A stretch of DNA of 64,000 nucleotides from Mesorhizobium sp. B2-7-2 (GCF_006440775.1 NZ_VFTZ01000003.1:1-64000), one strand, 5' to 3'. Shown: positions 9,133 through 20,742, numbered from the stretch's first letter. Notes: generated from the letters alone by a model not told the origin. Numbers and translations are program-made.

Positions 9133-10272
9133 ATGAAATCGCTTGGCAGCATCCGCAGGGATTTCTCGCCTTGGAATGATCCGAACGCCAAGCCGTATAT
9201 CCAGTTCGACAAGGTGACCAAGAAGTTCGGCGACTTCACCGCCGTCAACAACCTGTCGCTGACCATCTTCGAGCGCGAATTCTTCGCCCTGCTCGGCGCT
9301 TCGGGCTGCGGCAAGTCGACCCTGCTCAGGATGCTCGCCGGCTTCGAGGAGCCGTCGGCGGGCCGCATCCTCCTCGACGGACAGGATTTGCGCGGCATCC
9401 CGCCCTACAAGCGGCCGGTCAACATGATGTTCCAGTCCTACGCGCTGTTCCCGCATATGACGGTGGAAAAAAACATCGCCTTCGGCCTCAAGCAGGAAGG
9501 CATGCCTGGACCCGACGTCGAAAAGCGCGTGGCCGAGATGCTGAAGCTCGTCAAGCTCGAGCAGTTCGCCAAGCGCAAGCCGCACCAGCTCTCGGGCGGC
9601 CAGCGCCAGCGCGTGGCGCTTGCCCGCTCGGTCGCCAAGCGCCCGAAGGTTCTGCTCCTCGACGAGCCGCTCGGCGCTTTGGACAAGAAGCTGCGCGAGG
9701 AAACGCAGTTCGAGCTGATGGACCTGCAGCAGGAGCTCGGCCTCACCTTCGTCGTCGTCACCCACGACCAGGAGGAGGCCATGACCATGGCCGACCGCAT
9801 CGCCATCATGGACAAGGGCGAGGTGATGCAGGTCGCGACACCTGCCGAGATCTACGAGGCGCCGGCCTCGCGCTTCGTTGCGCATTTCGTGGGCAATGTG
9901 AACATGTTCGAAGGCAAGGTTGCCGAACATATGACAAGCACCACGCGCATCACCGGCGCGACAGGAGCGCAGATCGTCGTCGACAATGGCAGCAACGCCG
10001 CTGCCGGCTCCGACATCATCTTCGCGATCCGGCCGGAGAAGATCAAGGTCTCCTCGAAAAAGCCGGCCGATGCCGTCAACGCGCTCGAAGGCGAGGTCTA
10101 CGACGTCGCCTATCTCGGCGACATGACCGTCTATCATATCAAGCTTGACGACGGCCAGATCGTGCGGGCAAGCGCGTTGAACGCTTCGCGCATCACCGAG
10201 GATCCGCTCACCTGGAACGATCGCGCCTGGGTCTCCTTCCGGCCCGATGCCGGCGTCGTGTTGACCAGGTAG
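9133..10272 (+). CDS. potG: Polyamine ABC transporter, ATP-binding protein
   Basis: The ATPase subunit, 379 residues, at the inner membrane's cytoplasmic face. Walker A GASGCGKST is at 55-63, the signature LSGGQRQR and Walker B VLLLDEP follow, and the H-loop is VVTHDQEEA. The C-terminal 100 residues form a TOBE domain (FAIRPEKIKV). The N-terminal extension before the first ABC strand is typical of PotG. The ATG at 9133 begins MKSLGSIRRD; a longer open frame upstream overlaps potF and is rejected. The spacing to the next gene is 9 bp. Confidence 0.93.
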   Translation: MKSLGSIRRDFSPWNDPNAKPYIQFDKVTKKFGDFTAVNNLSLTIFEREFFALLGASGCGKSTLLRMLAGFEEPSAGRILLDGQDLRGIPPYKRPVNMMFQSYALFPHMTVEKNIAFGLKQEGMPGPDVEKRVAEMLKLVKLEQFAKRKPHQLSGGQRQRVALARSVAKRPKVLLLDEPLGALDKKLREETQFELMDLQQELGLTFVVVTHDQEEAMTMADRIAIMDKGEVMQVATPAEIYEAPASRFVAHFVGNVNMFEGKVAEHMTSTTRITGATGAQIVVDNGSNAAAGSDIIFAIRPEKIKVSSKKPADAVNALEGEVYDVAYLGDMTVYHIKLDDGQIVRASALNASRITEDPLTWNDRAWVSFRPDAGVVLTR

Positions 10273-10281
10273 GAGGCTGAG

Positions 10282-11244
10282 ATGACGGATATCGCAGCGA
10301 CCGCCGCCCCATCGACCGAAACCGCAACACTGCCGGCGAGGCTGGCAACAGGCTTCGTCAACCGCCTCGTCATCATCGTCCCTTATCTTTGGCTGCTGTT
10401 CTTCTTCCTTGTTCCCTTCATCATCGTGTTCAAGATCTCGCTGTCGCAAACGGCGATCTCGATGCCCCCCTATACGCCGGTGCTCGGCTTCAAGGACGGC
10501 GTTTCGGGATTTTTCGCCGGCGTCCGCGACCTCAACTTCGATAACTATACCTGGCTCACCCAGGACGCGCTCTATTTCAACGCCTATGTGACGAGCCTGG
10601 TCATCGCGGGAATCTCGACGATACTCACCCTGATCGTCGGCTATCCGATCGCCTATGGCATGGCGCGGGCGCCGGCCACGATCCGCCCGACCTTGCTGAT
10701 GCTGGTGATCCTGCCCTTCTGGACCTCGTTCCTGATCCGCGTCTATGCCTGGATCGGCATCCTGAAACCCGAGGGCCTGCTCAATCAGGTTCTGCTCGCC
10801 ACCGGCCTGATCAGCCAGCCGCTGGTGATCCTCAACACCTATACCGCTATCTTCATCGGCATCGTCTATTCCTACCTGCCCTTCATGGTGCTGCCGCTCT
10901 ATTCCTCGCTGGAGAAGATGGACTATTCGCTGATCGAGGCCGCGCAGGACCTCGGCTGTCCGCCGACCGGCGCCTTCTGGAAGATCACCTTCCCGCTGTC
11001 GCTGCCAGGCGTCGTCGCCGGCTGCCTGCTGGTGTTCATCCCGGCCGTCGGCGAGTTCGTCATCCCCGACCTTCTCGGCGGCTCGCAGACGCTGATGATC
11101 GGCAAGACGCTCTGGAACGAGTTCTTCTCAAACCGCGACTGGCCGGTCTCATCGGCGGTGGCCGTCATCCTGCTCCTAGTGCTGACCATTCCGATCATGT
11201 TCTTCCAGCAGGCTCAGGCCAAGGCACAGGAGCAGGGCAGATGA
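10282..11244 (+). CDS. potH: Polyamine ABC transporter, permease
   Basis: An inner-membrane permease of 320 residues with about six helices. The EAA loop is EAAQDLGCPPTGAFWKITFP. The long N-terminal helix LWLLFFFLVPFIIVFKISLS is typical of PotB/PotH. The ATG at 10282 is preceded by AGGAGG that overlaps the potG stop. The stop overlaps the start of the next permease gene by four bases (ATGA), so the two are translationally coupled. Confidence 0.92.
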   Translation: MTDIAATAAPSTETATLPARLATGFVNRLVIIVPYLWLLFFFLVPFIIVFKISLSQTAISMPPYTPVLGFKDGVSGFFAGVRDLNFDNYTWLTQDALYFNAYVTSLVIAGISTILTLIVGYPIAYGMARAPATIRPTLLMLVILPFWTSFLIRVYAWIGILKPEGLLNQVLLATGLISQPLVILNTYTAIFIGIVYSYLPFMVLPLYSSLEKMDYSLIEAAQDLGCPPTGAFWKITFPLSLPGVVAGCLLVFIPAVGEFVIPDLLGGSQTLMIGKTLWNEFFSNRDWPVSSAVAVILLLVLTIPIMFFQQAQAKAQEQGR

Positions 11245-12059
11245 ACTCGACCTGGAGCCGCTTCAACATCACCTCGATCGTGCTGGGCTTTGCCTTTCTC
11301 TATTTGCCGATCGTGCTTCTGATCGTCTTCTCCTTCAACGAATCCAAGCTCGTCACCGTCTGGGGCGGCTTTTCGACCAAATGGTACGTGTCGCTGTTCC
11401 ACAATCAGGGCCTGATGGATGCCACCTGGGTGACGGCGCGCGTCGGCGTCATCTCCGCAACCGTCGCGACCGTGCTCGGCACGCTCGCCGCCATCACGCT
11501 GACGCGCTACACGCGCTTCAAGGGACGTGTGCTCTTCTCGGGCATGGTCTTCGCGCCGCTGGTCATGCCGGAAGTCATAACGGGCCTCTCGCTGCTCTTG
11601 CTCTTCGTCGCCGTCGGGCTCGACCGCGGTTTCGTCACGGTGACGCTCGCCCACATCACCTTCACCATGTGCTTCGTCGCCGTCGTCGTGCAGTCGCGGC
11701 TGGTCACGTTCGACCGTTCGCTGGAGGAGGCGGCGATGGATCTCGGCGCGCCGCCGGTGAAGACCTTCTTCCAGATCACCTTGCCGGTCATCCTGCCGGC
11801 GATCATCTCCGGCTGGATGCTGGCGTTCACGCTCTCGCTGGACGATCTGGTCATCGCGAGCTTCACCTCGGGTCCCGGCGCCACCACGCTGCCGATGAAG
11901 ATCTACAGCCAGGTGCGCCTCGGCGTGACGCCCGAGATCAACGCCGCCTGCACCATCCTGATCGCGGTGGTGGCGGTCGGCGTCATCATCGCCTCGATCG
12001 CCAACAAGCGGCGCGAGATCCAGCGCCAGCTCGACGAGCGGGCCGCGCAGCGCGGTTGA
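11241..12059 (+). CDS. potI: Polyamine ABC transporter, second permease
   Basis: The second permease of the heterodimeric channel, 272 residues with about six transmembrane helices. The EAA motif is EEAAMDLGAPPVKTFFQITL, and LSLDDLVIASF is characteristic of PotC/PotI. It overlaps the preceding permease by four bases and ends the operon. A hairpin follows at 12075-12091. The last residues (KRREIQRQLDERA) form a cytoplasmic basic tail. Confidence 0.92.
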   Translation: MNSTWSRFNITSIVLGFAFLYLPIVLLIVFSFNESKLVTVWGGFSTKWYVSLFHNQGLMDATWVTARVGVISATVATVLGTLAAITLTRYTRFKGRVLFSGMVFAPLVMPEVITGLSLLLLFVAVGLDRGFVTVTLAHITFTMCFVAVVVQSRLVTFDRSLEEAAMDLGAPPVKTFFQITLPVILPAIISGWMLAFTLSLDDLVIASFTSGPGATTLPMKIYSQVRLGVTPEINAACTILIAVVAVGVIIASIANKRREIQRQLDERAAQRG

Positions 12060-12074
12060 GCGTGACCAGAAGCG

Positions 12075-12091
12075 GGGACGCTTTGCGTCCC
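12075..12091. terminator. Short hairpin between convergent potI and AsmA genes
   Basis: GGGACGC (12075-12081), loop TTT, GCGTCCC (12085-12091). It lies in the 38-bp gap between two converging genes. There is no long U-tract on either strand, so termination strength is uncertain. Confidence 0.5.
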
Positions 12092-12097
12092 TCGCAT

Positions 12098-13978
12098 TTA
12101 CTGGCCTGAAACGCCGGGAGCGATCGGCGATATGAACGGCGCGCTCCAGTTGCCGCCGACGAAAAACAGCGGCTGGCTCGGCGGCGCGGAAGCCGGGCTG
12201 GCCGCCTGACTGTTGGCCTGCTGCGGCTGCTGCGCCGGCTGTCCGTTGGGCACCACTCCGCCCGAGAGCGCCAGCCCGCGTCCGACATAGGAGGCGATGC
12301 CGGACAGCCAGATCTTGTATTTCTGCGAATTGATCTCGGCCTTGTCCAGGCGCGCCACGCCCTTCGAAATGCTTGCCTTGATCTCGGCGCCGTCGATCGG
12401 CAGCGATCCATTGGCGACGTCGTCGAGCGCGAAGAAGCCGCCCTGCTGGTTGCGCTTGAGGAAGGCCGGCAGGTCGAGCCCGTTGATAGTGCCCGGACCC
12501 AACGTCGCCGAGAACGATCCGTCGGCATTCTCGAAGATGGAATTCCAGGCCTTGCCCGGTCCCTTGAGGATGACCGATACGGTCCCGGTGCTGGCCGGCA
12601 CCAGCCGCGTCATTCCCGCCGCCGTGGCAAAGGCGCCCGTATCTACGTCCGATGCCAGGAGCCGCATCTCGACCTGCGTGCCTTCCGGCTTGCGGTCGAA
12701 GCGCAGGCTGCTCTGGATGTTGCCGTTGAAGGCCGAAGCGTCGGATATGTCGAAGACGGCAAGACCGTTCTTGACCTGCGCGGTTGCCGCGACGTCGGAG
12801 AGCTGGACCGGCCCCGCCATGGCATGCGCCGCCGACAGCCTGAGGTCGAGATTGATGCGGTCGGCGAAACTGGTGTCGACATCGCCGGGGCCGGCCTCGC
12901 CGGTCGGCGCGACAGGCGTGAAAGCCGACAGGAAAGATCTGAGATCCAGCGTGTCGAAGGCGAGCGTGCCGGCAATCACCGGGTTCCCCTCGGCGAAGGA
13001 GAAATCCAGCGCGCCCATGCCCGGGTTGTTGTTGAGCGTGACCGTGGTGTTCTCGAATTTCGCGCGCCCTGCCGAGGCGTTCACCTTGCTGGCGATCGAG
13101 ACCGCGCCGATCGCAGCACCCGGCGCGATCCCTGCCTGCGACCACTCCAGCACGCGCCGCAGCGACGGGGCGGCAAACTTCGCCTGGCCGTCCAGATAGG
13201 CATTGTCCGACATCGAGGCCGTGCCGTCGAAGGAGAATGTCGCGGGAGCCGCCTTGAAGGAAAAGGTGACGGGTGCCGCCCCTCCGCCAAACAGCACCAG
13301 CGGTTTCGCCGAGGAGAAATCGAGCTGCATGCTTTCGCCGCGCCAGATTCCGCTCGCGGTCAGCGACGCCTCGCTGTTCATCGCTTCCCAGTTCACCTGA
13401 CCGCTCAGGCTGCTCAGGATTTCGATGTCCTTGCCGTCAACCGAAGTCACCACGCGACCATCGCGGAATTCGACGGTGCCGAACGGATCGGACGGCAATT
13501 TGCCGAGATCCGGCTTCTGCGGGTTGGCGGTGACCACGCCGCGCGCGGTGTCGATCGAGCGCGTGATGCGCCCGCCGGTCGGAAGCGGCGGCAGATAGAA
13601 GCCGCTGGCGGTGCGCTGCACCCTGATAGTCGGGCGCACCAGCCTGGCGGTCGAGAAGGCGACGTTGCCCTGCAAGGCCGCCATGGCGGAGAGATCGACT
13701 TCCACGCGATCGGCCTCGACCACCGGCGGCGCTTCGGTCTCGGTCCATTGCGACAGCGTCACGTCGCTGAGGATGGCCCGGAATTTCGGCCACACCTCGA
13801 TGCGCGGCGACCCGTCGATCGTGACCCTGAAGCCGCTCCAGGCGCTCAATTCCCAGGCGATGCGGTCGCGCACAATGCGCGTCGAGGCAATGAGCGGCAG
13901 CGCCGCGACCGCAAGCGCGATGACGAGCACGGCAACGCCGATCGCCCACACCCCGCGCCGGATCAGAGATGATGGCAT
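12098..13978 (-). CDS. AsmA family protein
   Basis: An inner-membrane-anchored protein of 626 residues with a periplasmic body. One N-terminal helix (residues 9-30, GVWAIGVAVLVIALAVAALP) precedes the AsmA domain opening, GFRVTIDGSPRIEVWPKF, and the C-terminal AsmA_2-like part contains GPGTINGLDLPAFLKR. The Gln/Pro-rich segment before the end (QPAQQPQQANSQ) is low complexity. AsmA relatives are bridge-like lipid-transport or outer-membrane biogenesis factors. The ATG at 13978 was chosen because the sequence upstream reads as noncoding. The gene converges on the polyamine operon. Confidence 0.85.
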   Translation of the reverse strand: MPSSLIRRGVWAIGVAVLVIALAVAALPLIASTRIVRDRIAWELSAWSGFRVTIDGSPRIEVWPKFRAILSDVTLSQWTETEAPPVVEADRVEVDLSAMAALQGNVAFSTARLVRPTIRVQRTASGFYLPPLPTGGRITRSIDTARGVVTANPQKPDLGKLPSDPFGTVEFRDGRVVTSVDGKDIEILSSLSGQVNWEAMNSEASLTASGIWRGESMQLDFSSAKPLVLFGGGAAPVTFSFKAAPATFSFDGTASMSDNAYLDGQAKFAAPSLRRVLEWSQAGIAPGAAIGAVSIASKVNASAGRAKFENTTVTLNNNPGMGALDFSFAEGNPVIAGTLAFDTLDLRSFLSAFTPVAPTGEAGPGDVDTSFADRINLDLRLSAAHAMAGPVQLSDVAATAQVKNGLAVFDISDASAFNGNIQSSLRFDRKPEGTQVEMRLLASDVDTGAFATAAGMTRLVPASTGTVSVILKGPGKAWNSIFENADGSFSATLGPGTINGLDLPAFLKRNQQGGFFALDDVANGSLPIDGAEIKASISKGVARLDKAEINSQKYKIWLSGIASYVGRGLALSGGVVPNGQPAQQPQQANSQAASPASAPPSQPLFFVGGNWSAPFISPIAPGVSGQ

Positions 13979-14242
13979 TTCGCCCCGTATGCTTTCGTTG
14001 CCGACAAAATCGCCCGACGGGTGTAACCGAGCGCCGACGCTTTTCAAGTCTTTATGGCCTTGCGATGGCATTTGCACAGCGGCCGCCATGGGTCGCCCGA
14101 ACAAAATCTTGCTCTGCTGCGCCGCAATATGCATAAGCGGTCTGCACGATCCCGATCCGCAATCGCACGCCGTTTCTGGGACGATGGCATATGCGACGTT
14201 GGGCTTAACTGGCTCGAACGCGACGCTTTGGGAGGAGCGATC

Positions 14243-16201
<1,959 letters not shown>

Positions 16202-16259
16202 CCGATGTGGTTAACGAAATCTGTCCGGCGAATTTACCTAGATTTCACGGGTGGTACAC

Positions 16260-16425
16260 ATTCGTAAATTTTTTCGCGGCCCGGTAAGGACTTGTTAAGA
16301 GACGACGCTGATAGTCGCGTGTAACTTGAGGGAGAAATCCCGTTCCTCGTCCCCTGAGGTTCAGCTCAAGCCCCCGTTGTGACAGCATCCCATTTCTCAA
16401 GGCGTCCTCTTGGACGCCTTTTTCT
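16260..16425 (+). ncRNA. Candidate small RNA or long 3' UTR ending in a strong terminator
   Basis: The 249-bp gap between the synthetase and the converging kinase gene holds an AT-rich stretch (16250-16300), then a G/C-rich, hairpin-prone stretch, and a canonical terminator at 16401-16425. The terminator is 200 bp after the synthetase stop, so it may end an independent transcript or a long 3' UTR. I cannot assign it to a known family. Confidence 0.3.
16401..16425 (+). terminator. Rho-independent terminator
   Basis: Stem GGCGTCC (16401-16407), loop TCTT, GGACGCC (16412-16418), then TTTTTCTTT. This is a textbook intrinsic terminator on the plus strand. It serves the acetoacetyl-CoA synthetase transcript or a small RNA upstream of it. 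Confidence 0.85.
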
Positions 16426-16450
16426 TTGGCCGCCGCCGTCGCGTGCAATG

Positions 16451-19400
16451 TTATTCGGCGAGCACGCGCGTCGAGGGGAAGCCGACTTCGACCAGCGTTC
16501 CTTCTCCTGGCGTCGAGGTGATGGCGAAACGGGCGCGGTTGGCCTCAACCATAGCCTTGGTGAGGGGCAGGCCGAGGCCGGTGCCGTCGCCGCGTCCGCG
16601 TTTCAACGCATTAATCTGCTTGAACGGCTTCAGCGCCTGCTCGATCTCCGCCTGGGTCATGCCGATGCCGGTGTCGCGCACGCGCATGACGACATCGCCC
16701 GAGGCCTCGTAGGCGGTCGAGACGATCACCTGGCCGCCGGCCTGGGTGTAGCGAATGGCGTTGGACAGGATGTTGAGGGCGATCTGGCGCACGCTTCTCA
16801 GATCCGCCACCACTTCCGGCAGCCGCGAGGCAAAGCTGGATCGGATGATGACCCGTTCGCGATTGGCCTGCGGCTGCATCATCGCCACCGTCTCGGCCAG
16901 CGTGTCGTTGAGCGACACCGCCTCGTAATCCATCTCCTGCTGGCCTGCCTCGATCTTGGAGATGTCGAGCAGGTCGTTGACGAGATCGAGCACATGGTTG
17001 CCCGAGCGGTTGATGTCGCGCAGGTAGTCGCGATAGCGGTCGTTGGTGATCGGACCGAATTTCTCGTCTACCATCAGCTCGGAAAAGCCGATGATGGCAT
17101 TGAGCGGGGTGCGGATCTCGTGGCTGATGCGGGCCAGGAAATCGGTCTTCTGCGAGGAGGCGCGCTCGGCAACCGCGCGTGCCTGCGTCAGGTCTTCCTC
17201 GGCCCGCTTCCATTGCGTGATGTCGCGCACGACGGCGCAGAAGCCGCTGTCGTTGGGCAGCCTGCCGATGGTCATGAACAGCGGGATGAAACGCCCCTGC
17301 GCCTCGCGGCCGATGACCTCGCGCCCGTCATTGAGCACGCTCGCGACACCCGGCTCCGAAAGGCCGGCCAGATAGTCGCGCGCCGCGCGCTGGCTTTCTA
17401 TGGCAAACAGCGAGGCAAAGGGCTTGCCCGCGACCTCGTCGCTGTCGAAACCGAACAGCGCTTCGGCCGGCCGGCTGATCGAGCGGATGTTGCCGTCACG
17501 GCCGATCAGCACGACGCCGTCGGTAGCGGTATCGATGATGGTGCGCATCTCCGCAATGCGCGATTTCAGTTCCGGCACGTCCGGCTGCAGTGCCGGCTCG
17601 TCATTCGCGGCGGTGAAATGCGCCGCATCGTCCTCGCCGGAGCGCCGCACCACCAGCATCAGCGCCTTGCCGCCGCGCCACGGCACCGAGCGCAGCAGCG
17701 CGTCGATCGGGAATTCCAGGCCCTGGCGGGCCCTGAGCTTCAGCGAGTGGTCGCTTTCGTCCGTAGCGGCGTCCTCGGCGTAAGGGTCGGCGAAGAGCGC
17801 GCCCAAGCCGCCTGCATCCGCGAGGTCGTCCAGCGCATCATAGCCGGTGAGTTCGAGGAAGGCGTCATTGGCATAATGCAGCATGTCGCCCGAATGGATG
17901 AGCAGCGGCACAGGCAGCCTGGCCAGGATGGACGTGTCGGGGGCCTTGGCTTCCTCTCCGGTCGAAAACGCGGACGGCACAAAACCGGAAAGTTTAAGCG
18001 GCGGCACGTCGAGGCGTCGCCGCGCCGCGGCCGTCGCGTCCGGTTCTTCCGGCTGTTCTTCCGCGGCCTTGGCGGCATCTGCATCCGAGCCTGCCCAATC
18101 CTCATTGTCCTGCGCATCGCGGAAGTCGTCGGCGGTCATGCTGTCGTGGGCCGTGGCATCGGAGGCGGGTTGCCCGGCCGCGACAGGCTGCGCCGCAGGC
18201 TCTTCGACGGGCCGCTGCGGCTTCGCGGCAGCAGGTTCGGCGTCCTCCCGGGCGCCCTCTGCTTGCTCGTTCTGGGAAACCGGCGCGATGCCGGCATCCT
18301 CCGTGGGTTTCTTGCCATCGGCAAAGTTGAGCAGCGAGCCGGAACCGGCCGAGGTCTCGGCCTGGCCGGCGTCGTCTATCTCGGCGGCGCCATCGATGCC
18401 GTCGAGCCGCGCCAGGTCTTCCTGGTCTTCCGCCTCGGTCTCCGCTTCCGCGGCCTTCGCGTCGTCGGCTTCCGAGGGCGTGGACAAGCTCGCGTCCTGG
18501 GCGGAACCGTCGTGCTCCGCCGCGTCGGGTGGAAGCGGCTGGTTTGCGTCGGCCCTTGTTTCGCTGGCCGCTTCCTTCGCCGTTGCCGCGTCCTCGCTGG
18601 CAACAGCGGCATCGGGCTGCTTGTCGGCTTCGGGGGCGCGTTCCTCGGCAGGGGCGGAACTGTCTTTGCGCAGCCGCTCGCCGATCTCGCGGAAGGCGCT
18701 GCGCTCGAGGATCGACAGCCCCTTTTGATTTGCCGGCGTGTCGCTTCCCGGTTGCTTGTCGTTGGCCGGCTGGCGATGCTCGGCCAGCCTTATCACCTTG
18801 TCGGCAAAGCGCCGCTCCGGCTTCGGCACTATGGTCAGCGCCGGCACTTCGCCCCGGAAGGGGTCTTCAGGCTTTGGCTTTTCCGGCGGCGTATGCTCTG
18901 CCGGCTGCTCGCCCGACGCGTCGGCTCCGGCGGAGGTGGCCTCAGCGGGGGCGGCGTTCGGCACCAGAGCCATGCCAAGCGCTTCGGGATCGACCACAGC
19001 GTCGCCGCTGCGCGCGACGCCAAAGCCGCGAAAACCCTCGAAGGCGCGGCTGCGGCCATAGACGGGCAGCGCCGCCAGATCGACGGGGATCTTCAGACCC
19101 GTTCCGGCCACCGGCCACAGCACCGAGCGGCCGGACCAGGTATCGCGCCGGTCGAGCAGGCCAGCGATCTCGCCCGAGGCGTCGAGACCGAAAGTGGCGG
19201 CGACATCCTTGAAGCGGCGGCCGATCACATCGGCGGCAGGCTGGCCGACGATGTCGGCGAATTCGGGCGACAGCGCGCTGAACCGACCTTCGGCGTCGGT
19301 GCGCCAGACGAAGCGCAGCGGTGGCGCCGAGCGGTCGATGTCGCGGGGCGAGGTCGACTGGACCGATTTGGCGGTTTCGTCTCCGGCTGCTTCGGCGCCA

Positions 19401-20479
19401 TGCTGTCCTTGGCCTTCGGCTGCGACGGCACCTTCCGGCTCGCCCTTCGTCGGCGCTGTCGGTTGAGCATGCCCGGCGCCATCGTCGCCGGCATTGAAGT
19501 ACCAATGGTCGTGCTGGCCGGCGCCGGCGGTGTCGGCCTGATGGTCAGTCCGGGTAGGCCGCTGGCCGGCCAAGGTCCGGCTCTCCGCGTCGGGCCGTGC
19601 GTCGCCGTCGGGAGCCTCTGGCGCCGGCTCGTCCTCTTTGCCAGCCGCCACGGTAGGCACTGGGTTGTCCTGGACAGGCTGAGACTCGGGCTCGATTGCA
19701 GCACTTTCACCTTGGGGCGGGGCGCTAACCGCCTCTGGCGCGGCAGTTCCCTGATCGCCGGTCCGATCGCCTTGGTCGGCGGCCGGCCGATCGTCCTGGC
19801 CGCTATCGGAGTCGTCGAGCTGCGCCTCGTCGATCACCACCAGCAGATGGCGCGTATCGGTGAGCCGCGCAAAACCGGCCGGGTAGGCGGTGTCGGTGCC
19901 CGGCACGAGGCGTTTGACGATGCGGTCGCCGCTGCTTGCCACATCCGCAACCAGGGCAGCCAACGTCCGCGGCTCGATGCCCAGCGCCGCAAAGCCGTCC
20001 GAGGCTGCCTCGACCTCGCCTTGCGCGTCGACAAAGGCAATGAAATGCCCGGCCTCGGTAAAGCCGCCGATGGCGCGGCTGGCGATCTCGCCGGCGCTGC
20101 GCGAAGTGGTCTGCGCCGCCGGCACCGCCAGCATGATTGCCGCCTCGCCGTCCGGCATCGTCACTGCGCTGGCCAGAAAGCCGACGGCGCGGCTTTCCAT
20201 GCCGGTGGCCAGCCTCACCGTGACGGCGCGGTCGCTGCCGATGTCGGGAAAACCGCTGGTCGCCATGATCTGCCGGCGGGCGATCAGCGGCAGCCGCGCC
20301 GAGGCGCCGATGATGGCCTCGATATCCGGATAGCCGAAGGCCGACGCCCCCGGACCGTTCGCCCAGATCACCTGTTCGAGGTCGACCGACAAAATGGCCA
20401 AAGCATCGCCCGCGGCAAAGCGCTGGCGCACCGCGTCGAGCACGGCAACGTCGAGGAAGGAGTAGTTTTCAGGCGGCAT
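16451..20479 (-). CDS. Very large PAS-domain sensor histidine kinase (PdhS/DivJ/PleC type)
   Basis: A soluble-looking kinase of 1342 residues. The first 250 residues form a PAS-like sensory region (LAILSVDLEQVIWANGPGAS). About 250-880 is Ala/Glu/Asp/Pro-rich and probably disordered, broken by a PAS-like island (RFVWRTDAEGRFSALSPEF). Two further PAS domains precede the phosphoacceptor His near 1120 in ISHEIRTPLNAIIGFSE. The catalytic domain has N, G1 and G2 boxes (NAIRYT, RDTGIGM, GTGLGLPL). The H-box and the lack of membrane helices fit the PdhS/DivJ/PleC family that acts on DivK, a cell-cycle regulator. Which member it is cannot be decided here. The ATG at 20479 was chosen, with GGAGG about 12 bp upstream. 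Confidence 0.85.
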   Translation of the reverse strand: MPPENYSFLDVAVLDAVRQRFAAGDALAILSVDLEQVIWANGPGASAFGYPDIEAIIGASARLPLIARRQIMATSGFPDIGSDRAVTVRLATGMESRAVGFLASAVTMPDGEAAIMLAVPAAQTTSRSAGEIASRAIGGFTEAGHFIAFVDAQGEVEAASDGFAALGIEPRTLAALVADVASSGDRIVKRLVPGTDTAYPAGFARLTDTRHLLVVIDEAQLDDSDSGQDDRPAADQGDRTGDQGTAAPEAVSAPPQGESAAIEPESQPVQDNPVPTVAAGKEDEPAPEAPDGDARPDAESRTLAGQRPTRTDHQADTAGAGQHDHWYFNAGDDGAGHAQPTAPTKGEPEGAVAAEGQGQHGAEAAGDETAKSVQSTSPRDIDRSAPPLRFVWRTDAEGRFSALSPEFADIVGQPAADVIGRRFKDVAATFGLDASGEIAGLLDRRDTWSGRSVLWPVAGTGLKIPVDLAALPVYGRSRAFEGFRGFGVARSGDAVVDPEALGMALVPNAAPAEATSAGADASGEQPAEHTPPEKPKPEDPFRGEVPALTIVPKPERRFADKVIRLAEHRQPANDKQPGSDTPANQKGLSILERSAFREIGERLRKDSSAPAEERAPEADKQPDAAVASEDAATAKEAASETRADANQPLPPDAAEHDGSAQDASLSTPSEADDAKAAEAETEAEDQEDLARLDGIDGAAEIDDAGQAETSAGSGSLLNFADGKKPTEDAGIAPVSQNEQAEGAREDAEPAAAKPQRPVEEPAAQPVAAGQPASDATAHDSMTADDFRDAQDNEDWAGSDADAAKAAEEQPEEPDATAAARRRLDVPPLKLSGFVPSAFSTGEEAKAPDTSILARLPVPLLIHSGDMLHYANDAFLELTGYDALDDLADAGGLGALFADPYAEDAATDESDHSLKLRARQGLEFPIDALLRSVPWRGGKALMLVVRRSGEDDAAHFTAANDEPALQPDVPELKSRIAEMRTIIDTATDGVVLIGRDGNIRSISRPAEALFGFDSDEVAGKPFASLFAIESQRAARDYLAGLSEPGVASVLNDGREVIGREAQGRFIPLFMTIGRLPNDSGFCAVVRDITQWKRAEEDLTQARAVAERASSQKTDFLARISHEIRTPLNAIIGFSELMVDEKFGPITNDRYRDYLRDINRSGNHVLDLVNDLLDISKIEAGQQEMDYEAVSLNDTLAETVAMMQPQANRERVIIRSSFASRLPEVVADLRSVRQIALNILSNAIRYTQAGGQVIVSTAYEASGDVVMRVRDTGIGMTQAEIEQALKPFKQINALKRGRGDGTGLGLPLTKAMVEANRARFAITSTPGEGTLVEVGFPSTRVLAE

Positions 20480-20635
20480 GCGCTGGCCAACCCTCCGGAG
20501 CGGGCATTTTTCAGTTAACGCTTTGTTAATAAAAGCCCGCGGCCCGGAGGTCCACAAGCCTAAGCTTGCATCCGTCGAAATCTCTGGGCTCTTGGTTAAC
20601 GGCTCTCGTGGCTGACGCTGGGGAAAGATTTTATG

Positions 20636-20683
20636 GTGCGGTGCAGCAAAGATATTGCAACGCACAAAAAGATCCTTTATATT
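20636..20683 (+). promoter_or_regulatory. Phasin promoter with overlapping TGC-rich dyad
   Basis: A -35 TTGCAA (20655-20660), 17-bp spacer and -10 TATATT (20678-20683) form a good vegetative-type promoter. A dyad with outer arms GTGCG (20636-20640) and CGCAC (20661-20665) and inner GCAA/TTGC covers the -35 element. PhaR repressors of PHB genes bind TGC-rich sites upstream of phasin genes, so this is a likely PhaR operator; that part is inference. Confidence 0.6.
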
Positions 20684-20742
20684 GCCATCATACATGAACG
20701 AGACGGCTTTCTGTCAAAGCCGCTGCCCCGAAAGGTTGGAAA

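Noticed and set aside
16379..20518. Open frame of about 1379 codons on the plus strand, antisense to the kinase gene
   Set aside because: It runs opposite a clear kinase gene with recognisable domains. Its His/Arg/Gly-rich content comes from the mirror of GC-rich codons, and it has no family motif.
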